The position numbers and the translations under genes were made by a program. From positions 1,488,001 to 1,552,000 of the forward strand of contig NZ_CP043329.1 in assembly GCF_008195825.1 (NCBI RefSeq): a DNA stretch of 64,000 bases, written 5' to 3'. Below, piece by piece: positions 26,717-36,253 of this stretch (position 1 is the first letter of the stretch; every line of letters starts with the position of its first letter). The notes under the pieces were generated by a model. The model worked only from the letters and a program-made list of their open reading frames with translations, did not search any database and had not been told where the DNA came from. Origin of the DNA: Pedobacter aquae (GTDB lineage: Bacteria > Bacteroidota > Bacteroidia > Sphingobacteriales > Sphingobacteriaceae).

Positions 26717-29557
26717 CTATTTAGTTTCCGCTATCAAACCATAAGCTTTTGGATGGTCTTTTAAACTTATTAAAACCCTATCAAACATAATTTCTGGATC
26801 TAAAGCCATAATTTCTAATTGGTGTTTACCGGGCTTTAAATCATCAAAAACGAAAGTTTTAACAGCATTGTTACGCAATACATTTTCTTTCCACTCGGTA
26901 CTTCTTCCTTGTACCACAAAATTTTTAATTTGCCATGTACCACCATCAATTCTAACAGCATATTTTAAACTGTATAAATTGTTTAATGGATGTGTAGGAA
27001 TGGTAAAAACATCAACTTTAGCTTTCGCCGATGTGGTATTTATAAAATGGTAAGACAAAATTATGCTGTCTTGAGCAGAACCTATTTGACGGTTAAAATT
27101 ACTTTTAACAACACTACCTGCATAACCTAAGCCATCAATTTTCTCCCATTTAAAATTTGAGGTTTCTTTTTTAGCCGAATAATTTACCGCATGGATAGAA
27201 ACTATTCCGTTTTGCTCTATAAAAACATCGTCTTCTTTAGGTTGTGGATGATAAACTAATTGAAGCGTTTTTACACCCAAATTGGTTTGCAGCTTTAGAT
27301 AAGCTATTTGCTTTTCTTGCTTTAACTGTGTAACATCGGGCTTAAGCCAAATTCTAATTTCTTTGCTTGCTAGCGATAGATTTCCGCTGTTTTTATATAT
27401 TTTAAGCCATTTTGGAATTTCTAAAAATTGCCATGATAAGGTGACAGCCTGTTTCAAGAAAACATCTACGAAAGTAGAGTCTGATGATTTACCATAAAAA
27501 ATAGGAAAACTGATGGTATCTGCTTGATGTGTTGGTGCTGTACCTTCAACATGAAGCCCCCAGGCTTCTGAACTTGATGTATTAAGTGTTGTGTTGGATT
27601 TTTTTGGCAAATCAAAAACTGGTAAACCACGTGGTTGAGCATGCATCATACCTTTCCATTTACCTGCGCTTAAAGAATCGTTATAAAATTTGGTAAGCTG
27701 GTGGATGTTATTAAAAGCTGTAGCAACAGAATCTTGATAAGATGTTGCGCTTAATCTGCCTTGTTGTTGGTATAAAACTGCTTTATCATGATATAAGAAC
27801 TTCTTATTCATTTCTGAAGCAGCTAAAACCGGATAGGTGATTAATTGGAAATAGGCGTCTTGAAGATGAGTTGGGATAGTTTTTTTAAGCTGCAAAACTT
27901 CATGTTCTAATTGCTGATATTGCTTTATTCTTTTCTGACCTTCATCGCTATAAGCAAAATGATTGTATGCTGTTAGCTTAGTTGGCGTTGTGGGCTCTGT
28001 TTGACTCCAACCCATATATTCTGGCTTACGCTCAAAAGCCAATTGATAATATTTTTGAAGGATAGAATTTAACTTTTGAGCAATATTGGTACTAAAAATT
28101 TGCTGATACCATTGGTTTAAATGCTTCTGTATATAATTTTGCTGATGAAATGGTGTAATATCATAAGCCATATCTAAAAATAATTGCGTTTGATACTCGG
28201 CCGGTTTTATATCTCCAACGTTTAAAATCCATGTATTTTTAGCCTCATTACGGTAAGCTTTAAGCATTTCTTGATGAATTAGAGCGGGTGGCGTAGTACA
28301 TAACCACAGATAATCATGCGGCCTGCCCCAATAAGAAACATGATAATAAACCCCCTCACCACCTTTTCTCTTATTTTCATCAGGATTACCTAATCTTCTG
28401 ATATAACCGTAATTATCATCGGGCCAAACTAGGGTTACATCATCCGGAACAGCTAAACCATCATCATAAATATCTAAAACCTCTTTATAAAGTGTTAAAG
28501 CCTGTGGAATAGCTTTTATATCTTTTTTCAAAGTGTTTTTAAGCATCTGACGCTGGGCAGTAAAAACATCACCTAAAACTTTAATGGCTTCTTTGTTATT
28601 TTTAACGCCCTCCATCCCACTATCATGCACACCTCTTATTCCTAGGCTATAAATAGCATTAATGGAAGTTGTTTCGTTGATTCTTTTTTGCCAATAATCA
28701 TTTATACTAGATGAATTATTAACATAATTAAAAGCGCCCATGGTAGTTTTATCCCATTCGTCTACATTATTTCTGAGCATAGGTTCTGCATGCGAAGAGC
28801 CAATGATGATTTCATATTGCTTGGCAATTTTTAGATTATCTGGGATATTAAAAAAAGCTTTTGTTCCTGGGTGCATAGCAGGCCAAATGGTATTTGCTTT
28901 AAGGCGTAGCAAAAGCTCGAAAATTTTAGCATAAGTATTAGGCCCTATGTTTTGTAGATTTTTATCGATGTTTTGCGCTGCCCAAGGTCTTAAGCCCCAA
29001 TCTTCATCGTTTAAAAAAATACCTCTGTAAGTTACCGATGGGGTTTTAGAAATGGTATCCTTTATAGAAACACTCAGTTGCTTTTTCTTTTGCGGGGTAA
29101 CATCTGCCCAGTAATACCAAGGATGAATACCTATTTTTTCTGAAACATGAAAAACACCATAAGCTAAGCCTCTTGCATCGCTTCCGGTAATGATGAGTAC
29201 ATCTTTAATGTTAGCTGTTGGATTTTTCAACCTTTTGATAGCGAATACCTCAAACTGGTTTTCAATTTCTTGAGCATGATAATTTCTAAATGATTTTGCC
29301 GGAGAGTTTTTAACCTGACCTAATATAATAACATTGCCTTTAGCTTGTTTAAGATTTTGAAAAATTTGGGGTTTGTATCCGCAAACAGCTTCTATATCTT
29401 GAGCTAGTAAATTGGCTACTACAGCATCTAAACCAGAAGACTTAGGATTACTTACTATACTTACTTGATTTTTAACACTATATAAATCAAAATCTTGTGC
29501 TTTGATATGAAAACACAGCATGGTAAGAAGAAGAGATAAGAAATGTTTTTTTGCCAT
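26717..29557 (-). CDS. GH115 alpha-glucuronidase
   Basis: A 946-residue secreted enzyme that removes (4-O-methyl-)glucuronic acid from polysaccharide side chains. The family pattern is clear: YRGIFLNDEDWGLRPWA, LRLKANTIWPAMHPGTKAF, IIGSSHAEPML, LVWPDDNYGYIRRL, GVYYHVSYWGRPHDYLWL and NVGDIKPAEYQTQLFLDMA. A C-terminal beta-sandwich domain follows. The ATG at 29557 (MAKKHFLSLLLTMLCFHIKAQ) is preferred to that at 29578 because it starts the signal peptide. It is transcribed alone. Its leader contains a terminator-like hairpin between promoter e and the start codon, suggesting attenuation. GH115 is common on glucuronoxylan but also on arabinogalactan-type side chains, which fits a pectin locus. 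Confidence 0.92.
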   Translation of the reverse strand: MAKKHFLSLLLTMLCFHIKAQDFDLYSVKNQVSIVSNPKSSGLDAVVANLLAQDIEAVCGYKPQIFQNLKQAKGNVIILGQVKNSPAKSFRNYHAQEIENQFEVFAIKRLKNPTANIKDVLIITGSDARGLAYGVFHVSEKIGIHPWYYWADVTPQKKKQLSVSIKDTISKTPSVTYRGIFLNDEDWGLRPWAAQNIDKNLQNIGPNTYAKIFELLLRLKANTIWPAMHPGTKAFFNIPDNLKIAKQYEIIIGSSHAEPMLRNNVDEWDKTTMGAFNYVNNSSSINDYWQKRINETTSINAIYSLGIRGVHDSGMEGVKNNKEAIKVLGDVFTAQRQMLKNTLKKDIKAIPQALTLYKEVLDIYDDGLAVPDDVTLVWPDDNYGYIRRLGNPDENKRKGGEGVYYHVSYWGRPHDYLWLCTTPPALIHQEMLKAYRNEAKNTWILNVGDIKPAEYQTQLFLDMAYDITPFHQQNYIQKHLNQWYQQIFSTNIAQKLNSILQKYYQLAFERKPEYMGWSQTEPTTPTKLTAYNHFAYSDEGQKRIKQYQQLEHEVLQLKKTIPTHLQDAYFQLITYPVLAASEMNKKFLYHDKAVLYQQQGRLSATSYQDSVATAFNNIHQLTKFYNDSLSAGKWKGMMHAQPRGLPVFDLPKKSNTTLNTSSSEAWGLHVEGTAPTHQADTISFPIFYGKSSDSTFVDVFLKQAVTLSWQFLEIPKWLKIYKNSGNLSLASKEIRIWLKPDVTQLKQEKQIAYLKLQTNLGVKTLQLVYHPQPKEDDVFIEQNGIVSIHAVNYSAKKETSNFKWEKIDGLGYAGSVVKSNFNRQIGSAQDSIILSYHFINTTSAKAKVDVFTIPTHPLNNLYSLKYAVRIDGGTWQIKNFVVQGRSTEWKENVLRNNAVKTFVFDDLKPGKHQLEIMALDPEIMFDRVLISLKDHPKAYGLIAETK

Positions 29558-29584
29558 ATGGAAGTTGTAAATCATCATTAAAAA

Positions 29585-29618
29585 AATAAAGGCCGCTTTT
29601 ACAAAAACGACCTTTATT
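29585..29618 (-). terminator. Terminator hairpin at the end of the susCD operon, in the GH115 leader
   Basis: In the minus-strand RNA AAUAAAGGUCG pairs over 11 positions (one G-U) with CGGCCUUUAUU and is followed directly by a run of U, a typical intrinsic terminator. It lies after the SusD stop at 29744 but also downstream of promoter e, 28 bases before the GH115 ATG. A second, G/C-rich hairpin (GTGGC/GCCAC, 29620-29633) abuts it. The pair may act as an attenuator for GH115 as well as ending the upstream operon. Confidence 0.72.
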
Positions 29619-29691
29619 AGTGGCGGGAGCCACGCTTATTAAACCAATTTTAAATTATGCAAACGAGTTAATATCTTTTGCAAAGGAAGCT

Positions 29692-29736
29692 CAAAACTAG
29701 GTGAATAAAACATGCTCCGCAACCTGTTGTATCCTG
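29692..29736 (-). promoter_or_regulatory. CAGG-repeat composite promoter, unit e (GH115)
   Basis: The minus-strand site CAGGATACAACAGGTTGC is one of the best copies, with TAGTTTTG, a perfect TAnnTTTG, exactly 27 bases from the start of the second half-site. It begins only 8 bases after the SusD stop codon, so the GH115 gene has its own start even though it lies directly behind the susCD operon. Confidence 0.85.
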
Positions 29737-29743
29737 TACAATA

Positions 29744-31504
29744 TTAATCTAACTTAAATGGTAAATACCAATTATTAGGATCTAGTAATTTATTTCTTAC
29801 AGCTGTAGCGTTAGGATTACCTTCTCTTAATAATTTATTATAAATTCTATCAGCAAGGTAAGCTGGTTCACTTCTTCTTCTTGCAATACGCATTAAATCT
29901 CCCCAACGGTTACCTTCAAAAGCGGTTTCTAAACCAGCTTCTGTTATTAAATCGTTTTCTATGGTTAAGGTACTATCGCCAACTACGGTTCTTGCAGGTA
30001 AATTGGCTCTGTTTCTTAAACCATTATGGCGGTGCCAATTTGCTCTAAAGAAAGGAAAATCACCATTTCTAGCGTCAAAATCATAAGGTGCAGCGTCAAA
30101 TGTTTGTTGTATGTTTGAAACATTTCTACCTGACACACCAGGTGTAGGATCGAAAACATTATTGATACCCGTATTTAAAAAGGCACCTGCTAGTTTATGT
30201 CTGTTATCACGGTTTGCTGCTTCCGCAAAACGTAGGTGTAAAGTTGCTGCTCTGTATAAAAACCAATTACCTTCTTTTTCAAATAAAACACGTGGAGTTA
30301 AAGTTCTATCATCTAAATAATAATAAAGATATTTCATTATAATTGGCCTAGATGGATGCTCCTGAATAGAAAGTACTTTACGAGCATCATAAGGGATACC
30401 GTTTCTTTGCGTTTCTGAATTCCAATTGTGTATACCTTGTGCAGATGGTTTTAAAAGATATTTACCACCATTTACAGAAAACAACTCGATAAAAGGATTT
30501 TCTGGCTGAAAGTTTTTACTGAAAGGTAGCGCCCAAATCCATTCTTGGTTCCATAACTCATCTCTACCTCTAGCAAAAATAGATTTCCAGCCTTGCGTAA
30601 TGCTATTGATTAAAGCTGTAGCATCTTGCTCTCTGAAACGGATATAACCCACAGAAATATCATTATTGGTGGCTACTTCGGCAAATCTAACTTTGTAAAT
30701 ATTAAACCTATCGTTATCATTACCTGTATTTTCAAAACTTGTCATAACAGCTTTATAAGCTGTAGCGGCAGCTCTATAATTACCTTTCCAAAGGTTTAAA
30801 TCGCCAATTAAGCATTGTTTATTGATGAAAAATTTTGCTGTTGGGTAACCGTCTACTGTTGTAATTAAAGAAGCGTTATTAGCATAAGTGTTTTTATAAG
30901 GTAAACCTTCAACAAAGGGAACCAAAATATCTAATAACTGATCAAAGTTTACACGTGGAAACTTATTGGTGTCTTTAATATCATTTAAATCTTCTAAAGG
31001 ATCTGTAATGTAAGGGATAGTACCGAAATGGATACCCAACTGTAAGTAAACCCATGATCTGATACAAGCAACATCAGAATAGCGTTGGTTGTATTGGTCT
31101 TGTGTAAACTTATTTTCTCTTAGCATGATATCGAAATTTGCTAAGACATCATTACAGTTTATAATAACTTCATAAAATGGTTTAGGGCTAATGTAAGGGT
31201 TAGCAGCGCTTACTTCATGGTTATTAATTTCACGTAAAAAAGGGTCAGAATTTTCTGTAACCGTCATGTAATCTGCTCTTAATTCGTTTAAGATTACATA
31301 TTGCTTGGCTAAATTCATCATTTTACCATAAACCCCTAGTACGGCAGCATCGGCATCAAATACGTTTCTATAGTATTGCTCTTTTACTAATCTATCTTGT
31401 GGTTCTACTTCTAAAAATTTATTACAAGACACAGTGGTTACTGCTAACATAGCAATTGCCGCATAGCTTAACCATTTTCTTTTATTGATTTTTAATTTCA
31501 TCAT
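29744..31504 (-). CDS. SusD/RagB-family glycan-binding lipoprotein
   Basis: A 586-residue surface lipoprotein, partner of the SusC encoded just upstream (25-base gap). The lipobox is TVSC, followed by NKFLEVEPQDRLVKEQYYRNVFDADAAV, the standard SusD start. TPR-like helices (RSWVYLQLGIHFGTIPYI) and the C-terminal SusD signature FEGNRWGDLMRIARR are present. It caps the SusC barrel and delivers oligosaccharides. It is the last gene of the 15-kb operon that starts at the fasciclin gene at 45023. Confidence 0.93.
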   Translation of the reverse strand: MMKLKINKRKWLSYAAIAMLAVTTVSCNKFLEVEPQDRLVKEQYYRNVFDADAAVLGVYGKMMNLAKQYVILNELRADYMTVTENSDPFLREINNHEVSAANPYISPKPFYEVIINCNDVLANFDIMLRENKFTQDQYNQRYSDVACIRSWVYLQLGIHFGTIPYITDPLEDLNDIKDTNKFPRVNFDQLLDILVPFVEGLPYKNTYANNASLITTVDGYPTAKFFINKQCLIGDLNLWKGNYRAAATAYKAVMTSFENTGNDNDRFNIYKVRFAEVATNNDISVGYIRFREQDATALINSITQGWKSIFARGRDELWNQEWIWALPFSKNFQPENPFIELFSVNGGKYLLKPSAQGIHNWNSETQRNGIPYDARKVLSIQEHPSRPIIMKYLYYYLDDRTLTPRVLFEKEGNWFLYRAATLHLRFAEAANRDNRHKLAGAFLNTGINNVFDPTPGVSGRNVSNIQQTFDAAPYDFDARNGDFPFFRANWHRHNGLRNRANLPARTVVGDSTLTIENDLITEAGLETAFEGNRWGDLMRIARRRSEPAYLADRIYNKLLREGNPNATAVRNKLLDPNNWYLPFKLD

Positions 31505-31529
31505 TTCTATGCTAAAAATTCTACTGTGG

Positions 31530-34500
31530 TTATAGTCCTAATTTGAAACCTAATTGGAAAGTTCTTACTTGTGGTACTAAACCAATATCAACACCTTGGG
31601 CAAATAAAGCCGAGTTAGCGCTAAACTCTGGATCAAAACCTAAATAGTTAGATACAGTAAATAAGTTATTTGCTGTTACATAAACTTTAGCTGCTTTAAA
31701 GATTTTGCTTTTTACAGGCACATCATAAGCTAAAGCTAAAGTTCTTAACCTTAGGTAAGAGCCATCTTCTATCCAACGGTCAGAAAATTGTGCGTTACCC
31801 ATAGGGTCTCCCCAGTTTGCTCTTGGTGTGTTGGTTATTTGTCCATCGGCTCTCCATCTGTTTAAAGCTACTTGAGTTTGATTTTCGAAACCAGACATGC
31901 TCTCTAGCTTATTTCTGGTACCGTTATATAAATCATTACCAATAGAAAAATTAAAGAACGCGTTTAAAGAGAATCTTTTGTATGTTAAAACACTATTGAA
32001 CATACCTACAAAATCTGGATTAGGATTTCCGATAACTTTTCTATCTAAATCGTCAATAATATTATCGTCATTTAAATCAACAAAACGAACATCGCCACCT
32101 TCATAAGGCACTAAAGATGCGTTAGGTAATCTTCTTAATAAACCAGATGCGGTAGCTTCTGCCTGTGTAGCAAAAATCCCGTTGCTGGTTAAACCATAGA
32201 ATAAATTAGCATCCTGACCTTCTTTGGTGATATAAGTAGCCCCACCAAAATTGGTCAAAAACTCGCCAGATGGCAAAGAAGTAATTTGGTTTTTATATCT
32301 AGAAATGCTTAAGCCTAAATCTAATTTTAGTTTAGATTTTCCTATAACTCTGCTGTTTGCGGTAAACTCGAAACCATTGGTTCTCATGGCTGCGTTGTTG
32401 TTGATAGCAAAATCAAAACCGGTGAAAGCGTTTAATCCTTCAAACACAATCATGTTTGTAGTTTGGTTGTTGTAGTAATCAAAAGTAAAGCTTAATTTTT
32501 CTTTTAATACGGCTACATCAAGCCCAATATTAGCTTTTTTAACAGTTTCCCATTGTAAAGCAGAGTTACCAATATTACCTCTTACTAAACCTTGTATACC
32601 AATTAAGTTTTGAGATACATAATAAGATCTTGAAGCGTAATTACCAATATCATCATTACCGGTAATGCCATAAGAAGCTCTTAGTTTTAAGAAATCTATA
32701 AAATTATTATTGGCCATAAAGTCTTCAGAAGAAATTAGCCATGCTGCACCAATAGATGGCATGAAAGCAAATTTGTGCTGACCAATTTTTACAGCGCCAT
32801 TGTCTGCATCTCTTCCAAATCTGCTAGAACCATCTAATGCAAGGTTAAGCGTAAGGAAGTATTTATTCATTAAACCGTAATTGTTAGCCATATAAAGGTT
32901 CATCCAATTCCAGCTTCCTAAGGCTCCTCCTATTTGTCTTAAAGTAGTGCTACCTGCACCTACGCTTAAGAAATCATCAGTTGCAGAGTTAAAACCTAAC
33001 CCTAAATCACTTTCAGAATCATTACTTTGAGTACGTAGACCTAGTCTTGAGCTAAAGCTGTGTTTATTAGCTATAGTTTTTTTATAGTCTAAATAGGTAT
33101 CGTTATAAACACTAAATAATCTAGAAATCTCGCTACCAGACCTGTTTAAAGCAACTGCTGTTCTTAAGGTATCACTAGTTACACCTAACTGTGGTAAAAA
33201 GAAATTTTCTCTGCCTTTATCAAAAGTAATAGCGGCAATAGTAGCTAAATTAAGGTCTTTGCCTATTTTATAGTTAAATTGTAGGTTACCAAAAAATCTA
33301 TAATTTCTATTGATACCAACTGTATTATCAGAAACTAAAACTGCAGGGTTACTTACATTAAAAATATCTGTATTTGCAAAATTTGGAGACTGTGTACCAT
33401 CTGCACCAAAAACATTAGATGCTAAGAAAGGTGCTTTTGTTAAGCCTAAATAAAGCGGACTGGTGGTGTTAAAGTTATTTCCTTGGTCTCTTAAATTTTG
33501 TTGGTTGTAATAGAAAGATAAGTTTGCCTGCATGGTTAATTTAGGCGTTAAGTTTAAATCGCCATTTAACCTCATGTTGTACTTAGAAAAATCGGTGTTT
33601 TCTACTGCACCATCATTATTTACATAACCTAAAGATAATGAGTATTTTGCTATATTATCACCACCTGTTACTTTCATGTAATAGTTTTGATTGTAGCTAT
33701 CTCTTAAAACCCTGTCTTGCCAATTTGTATTGTTATTGTAGGTGTAAAAATTTGCATTTGCTGAATTGTCATTCATAAAAGGCTGAGCTTGAATTTGCGT
33801 TTGACTTAAACCTCTGGTTTGTAAAACCTGAGTTAAGTAAGAACGATATTGGCCAGCATTTAATAAAGGTATATTCTGTGGCTGTTGATTAAAGCCTCCG
33901 TATACCGCAAAATCCATTTTTGTAGTTAACTCTTTAGCATGGCTAGTACTAATTAAAATTACACCATTTGCGCCTTTGGTACCGTATAATGAAGAACCAT
34001 CTTTAATGATGCTGATATCTTCGATATCCTTAACATCAATATTGGCTAGGGCATTATTGAAGTTATTTCCCATCAATTCTGAGCTATAATCTTCCGTATC
34101 GTAAATAGCACCATCAACAATAATTAAGGGTTTATTAGTTGCGTATAAAGAGTTAAAACCTCTTAACCACAAAGTAACATCGCTATTTGAGGTGCCAGAA
34201 CGGCGAACAGCATTAACACCAGCTAACCTACTTTGTAAAAAAGTACCAGGAGTTTCTGATGCTGCTTCCCACTGCGTTTTATCAACATTTAAAGACTTGG
34301 TAGCAAAAGTAACTTGGCTTTCTGGCTTTACCCCAACTGGAGTATTAACTTCTTCATAAAAGGAGGTGTAACCAGATTCATAAAGAACAATATCTACCTC
34401 TTGCCTGCCTTTTAAAGCAACCTCTTTGGTTTGATAACCACTACCACTAATAAGAATAGTAGAGTTTGGATAACGTACGGATAAGGTAAATCTACCTTTA

Positions 34501-34724
34501 TCATCAGTAATATTAGCTGAAAAATTTGGCTGAGAAACGTTTATACCAGCTAAGGGCATCCCTGTAATAGCGTCTTTAACTACACCATTTATTTTAATTG
34601 CTTTGGCTGTTAGAGTTGCGTTTATAGTAACACTATCTTTTTGTTGAGCAATAACGTTAAAGCTTAAGACACTTAAAGTAAATAAGCAGCTATAAGTTAG
34701 TATATGTTTAGGTTTTATTTGCAT
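31530..34724 (-). CDS. SusC-type TonB-dependent receptor, divergent plug entry
   Basis: A 1064-residue outer-membrane importer. The ATG at 34724 (MQIKPKHILTYSCLF) is preferred over a TTG further upstream. A CarboxypepD_reg domain (INGVVKDAITGMPLAGINV) is followed by the plug (GFNSLYATNKPLIIVDGAIYD, IIKDGSSLYGTKGANGVILIST) and a 22-strand barrel ending in RTFQLGFKLGL. The stretch that normally carries the EVVVVGYG motif is instead FYEEVNTPVGVKPES, so the TonB-contact region looks diverged. It pairs with the SusD downstream and is preceded by two fasciclin lipoproteins, 27 bases after the nearer one. Confidence 0.92.
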   Translation of the reverse strand: MQIKPKHILTYSCLFTLSVLSFNVIAQQKDSVTINATLTAKAIKINGVVKDAITGMPLAGINVSQPNFSANITDDKGRFTLSVRYPNSTILISGSGYQTKEVALKGRQEVDIVLYESGYTSFYEEVNTPVGVKPESQVTFATKSLNVDKTQWEAASETPGTFLQSRLAGVNAVRRSGTSNSDVTLWLRGFNSLYATNKPLIIVDGAIYDTEDYSSELMGNNFNNALANIDVKDIEDISIIKDGSSLYGTKGANGVILISTSHAKELTTKMDFAVYGGFNQQPQNIPLLNAGQYRSYLTQVLQTRGLSQTQIQAQPFMNDNSANANFYTYNNNTNWQDRVLRDSYNQNYYMKVTGGDNIAKYSLSLGYVNNDGAVENTDFSKYNMRLNGDLNLTPKLTMQANLSFYYNQQNLRDQGNNFNTTSPLYLGLTKAPFLASNVFGADGTQSPNFANTDIFNVSNPAVLVSDNTVGINRNYRFFGNLQFNYKIGKDLNLATIAAITFDKGRENFFLPQLGVTSDTLRTAVALNRSGSEISRLFSVYNDTYLDYKKTIANKHSFSSRLGLRTQSNDSESDLGLGFNSATDDFLSVGAGSTTLRQIGGALGSWNWMNLYMANNYGLMNKYFLTLNLALDGSSRFGRDADNGAVKIGQHKFAFMPSIGAAWLISSEDFMANNNFIDFLKLRASYGITGNDDIGNYASRSYYVSQNLIGIQGLVRGNIGNSALQWETVKKANIGLDVAVLKEKLSFTFDYYNNQTTNMIVFEGLNAFTGFDFAINNNAAMRTNGFEFTANSRVIGKSKLKLDLGLSISRYKNQITSLPSGEFLTNFGGATYITKEGQDANLFYGLTSNGIFATQAEATASGLLRRLPNASLVPYEGGDVRFVDLNDDNIIDDLDRKVIGNPNPDFVGMFNSVLTYKRFSLNAFFNFSIGNDLYNGTRNKLESMSGFENQTQVALNRWRADGQITNTPRANWGDPMGNAQFSDRWIEDGSYLRLRTLALAYDVPVKSKIFKAAKVYVTANNLFTVSNYLGFDPEFSANSALFAQGVDIGLVPQVRTFQLGFKLGL

Positions 34725-34751
34725 CTTAATAATTCTATATTTTAACAATTA

Positions 34752-36176
34752 TTACTTTATAATTGGAACCAGCCTTAAATAATCAAGCGTTACGGTATTG
34801 TTTCCATTAGTGGTAACTGTAGCGCCAATTAAAGCAAGTGGTATATTTGCTGTATTTGTAAGAGTAAAATCGCCAATGTAAACTTCAGTGTAATCGTTTA
34901 CATTAACATTAAGATAAGGGAAAGTTGTAATGGTATTAACAACTAAACCAGCTGCGTTTCTTACACCACCTACTCTTAATCTCTGTTGGAAAACATTGGT
35001 TTGTATATCGTTTATAGCTCTCCAAAATACCCTGTAAGTTGTACTATACAATAAAGGTGTATTATAGCCTACTTCAAATAATGAAACACCGTGGTTTTGT
35101 ACCATCAAATCATTAAATAAAATACCTTGTGGGTCTCTTTTATTTCTGAAATAAGTATTACCTCTTCTATCTCCTGGAATAAATTGTCTAGGGTTTTCTC
35201 CTTCTATTTTAGTGGTAACTAAACGGTGTCTTAATTCTACGTTCATATTTCTAACGATATGAATAAGACCGTTACTTGTTTTAATAGTTTCTATAATATT
35301 GTTTCTGTTAACAGGAACTTTGACACCAAATTTTGAAATTAAAGTATCTGGAAGGTTACTTGCTTTTAACTCGCCAGGAAAAACTAAATCTCTGATAGCG
35401 TATTGAGTAGCAATGTTTGTATTGGTGTCTATAGATGGTCTTAAAAAGTAAGGTAATAATTTATTTACCTCTATAGTAAGCGCTGCATCTTGCATTAAAA
35501 ACATGGTATATTTTACCTCTTCGTTTCTGATGTTGTAGGTCTCGCGGGTAAACTCATTATCAAATAAAACATTGCCAGTATTGGTTTGGCCATTAGGGTA
35601 TATATTGATGGTGTCTAAAGCAGTAATGAAAGCCGCTTGGCGGTAAGCAGTATTATTACTTCTAAGATATTCCCAAATACTACTTCTAGGAGTTAAAGCA
35701 CCATTAATGATGTGATAAATACCATTAGCTGCAAATTTATTAGCCGTAGTAATTTGAATTTCATCTATCTCGTTTTGTAAAAAAACCAAATTTTTACCGC
35801 TTAACATTTTAAGGTTTAAAGAATCTGAGGCCATATCTGTACGGTAGGCCGATATTGCAATATGGTTTGCAACAAATCTCTTAAGTTGTGCGGTATCATT
35901 TATTAATGATGGACTTAAGGCTGTAATAACATCATTATTAGGCGCAAAAACGGTATAGGTTTTAGATGCGGCTATAACTGTATCATAACCGGTTTTTACC
36001 AGAAGTTTATTAAACTCTGATAATTCGTTATTTTCTGAAAGCTGCTCAAAAAGATTATCATTAACAATCTCATCGGTAACGGCTACATGCTCATCCCATT
36101 TATCATTACATCCGTAAATTGCTAAAGAAAGCAAGGTGGCTGATAGTAGTGTGTTTATATGTTTGCGAATATTCAT
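34752..36176 (-). CDS. Fasciclin-domain lipoprotein with C-terminal jelly-roll-like domain
   Basis: A 474-residue lipoprotein (lipobox IYGC). One FAS1 domain is clear at about residues 40-165 (LSEFNKLLVKTGYDTVIAASKTYTVFAPNN, then ANGIYHIINGALTP), with a second, weaker repeat at 165-310 that ends NGLIHIVRNMNV. The last 140 residues look like a beta-sandwich (TYRVFWRAI, NDYTEVYIGDFTL, VTLDYLRLVPI), as in galactose-binding-like modules. It occupies the place that SusE/SusF-type surface glycan-binding proteins hold in classical PULs. A glycan-binding role is inferred from position and architecture, not known. Confidence 0.82.
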   Translation of the reverse strand: MNIRKHINTLLSATLLSLAIYGCNDKWDEHVAVTDEIVNDNLFEQLSENNELSEFNKLLVKTGYDTVIAASKTYTVFAPNNDVITALSPSLINDTAQLKRFVANHIAISAYRTDMASDSLNLKMLSGKNLVFLQNEIDEIQITTANKFAANGIYHIINGALTPRSSIWEYLRSNNTAYRQAAFITALDTINIYPNGQTNTGNVLFDNEFTRETYNIRNEEVKYTMFLMQDAALTIEVNKLLPYFLRPSIDTNTNIATQYAIRDLVFPGELKASNLPDTLISKFGVKVPVNRNNIIETIKTSNGLIHIVRNMNVELRHRLVTTKIEGENPRQFIPGDRRGNTYFRNKRDPQGILFNDLMVQNHGVSLFEVGYNTPLLYSTTYRVFWRAINDIQTNVFQQRLRVGGVRNAAGLVVNTITTFPYLNVNVNDYTEVYIGDFTLTNTANIPLALIGATVTTNGNNTVTLDYLRLVPIIK

Positions 36177-36200
36177 CCTTTATGGATTATTTATAAAACT

Positions 36201-36240
36201 TAATCATCAGCTATTCTGAAAATACAATAGCCGATGATTA
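36201..36240 (-). other. Strong intercistronic hairpin between two fasciclin genes
   Basis: A 15-base arm (TAATCATCAGCTATT, 36201-36215) faces AATAGCCGATGATTA (36226-36240) across a 10-base loop; the single DNA mismatch becomes a G-U pair in the minus-strand RNA. It is followed by AGTTTTAT rather than a long U-run. It probably marks a processing or stability element that sets different levels of the two halves of the long operon. Confidence 0.6.
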
Positions 36241-36253
36241 TATTTTTGGTTAA

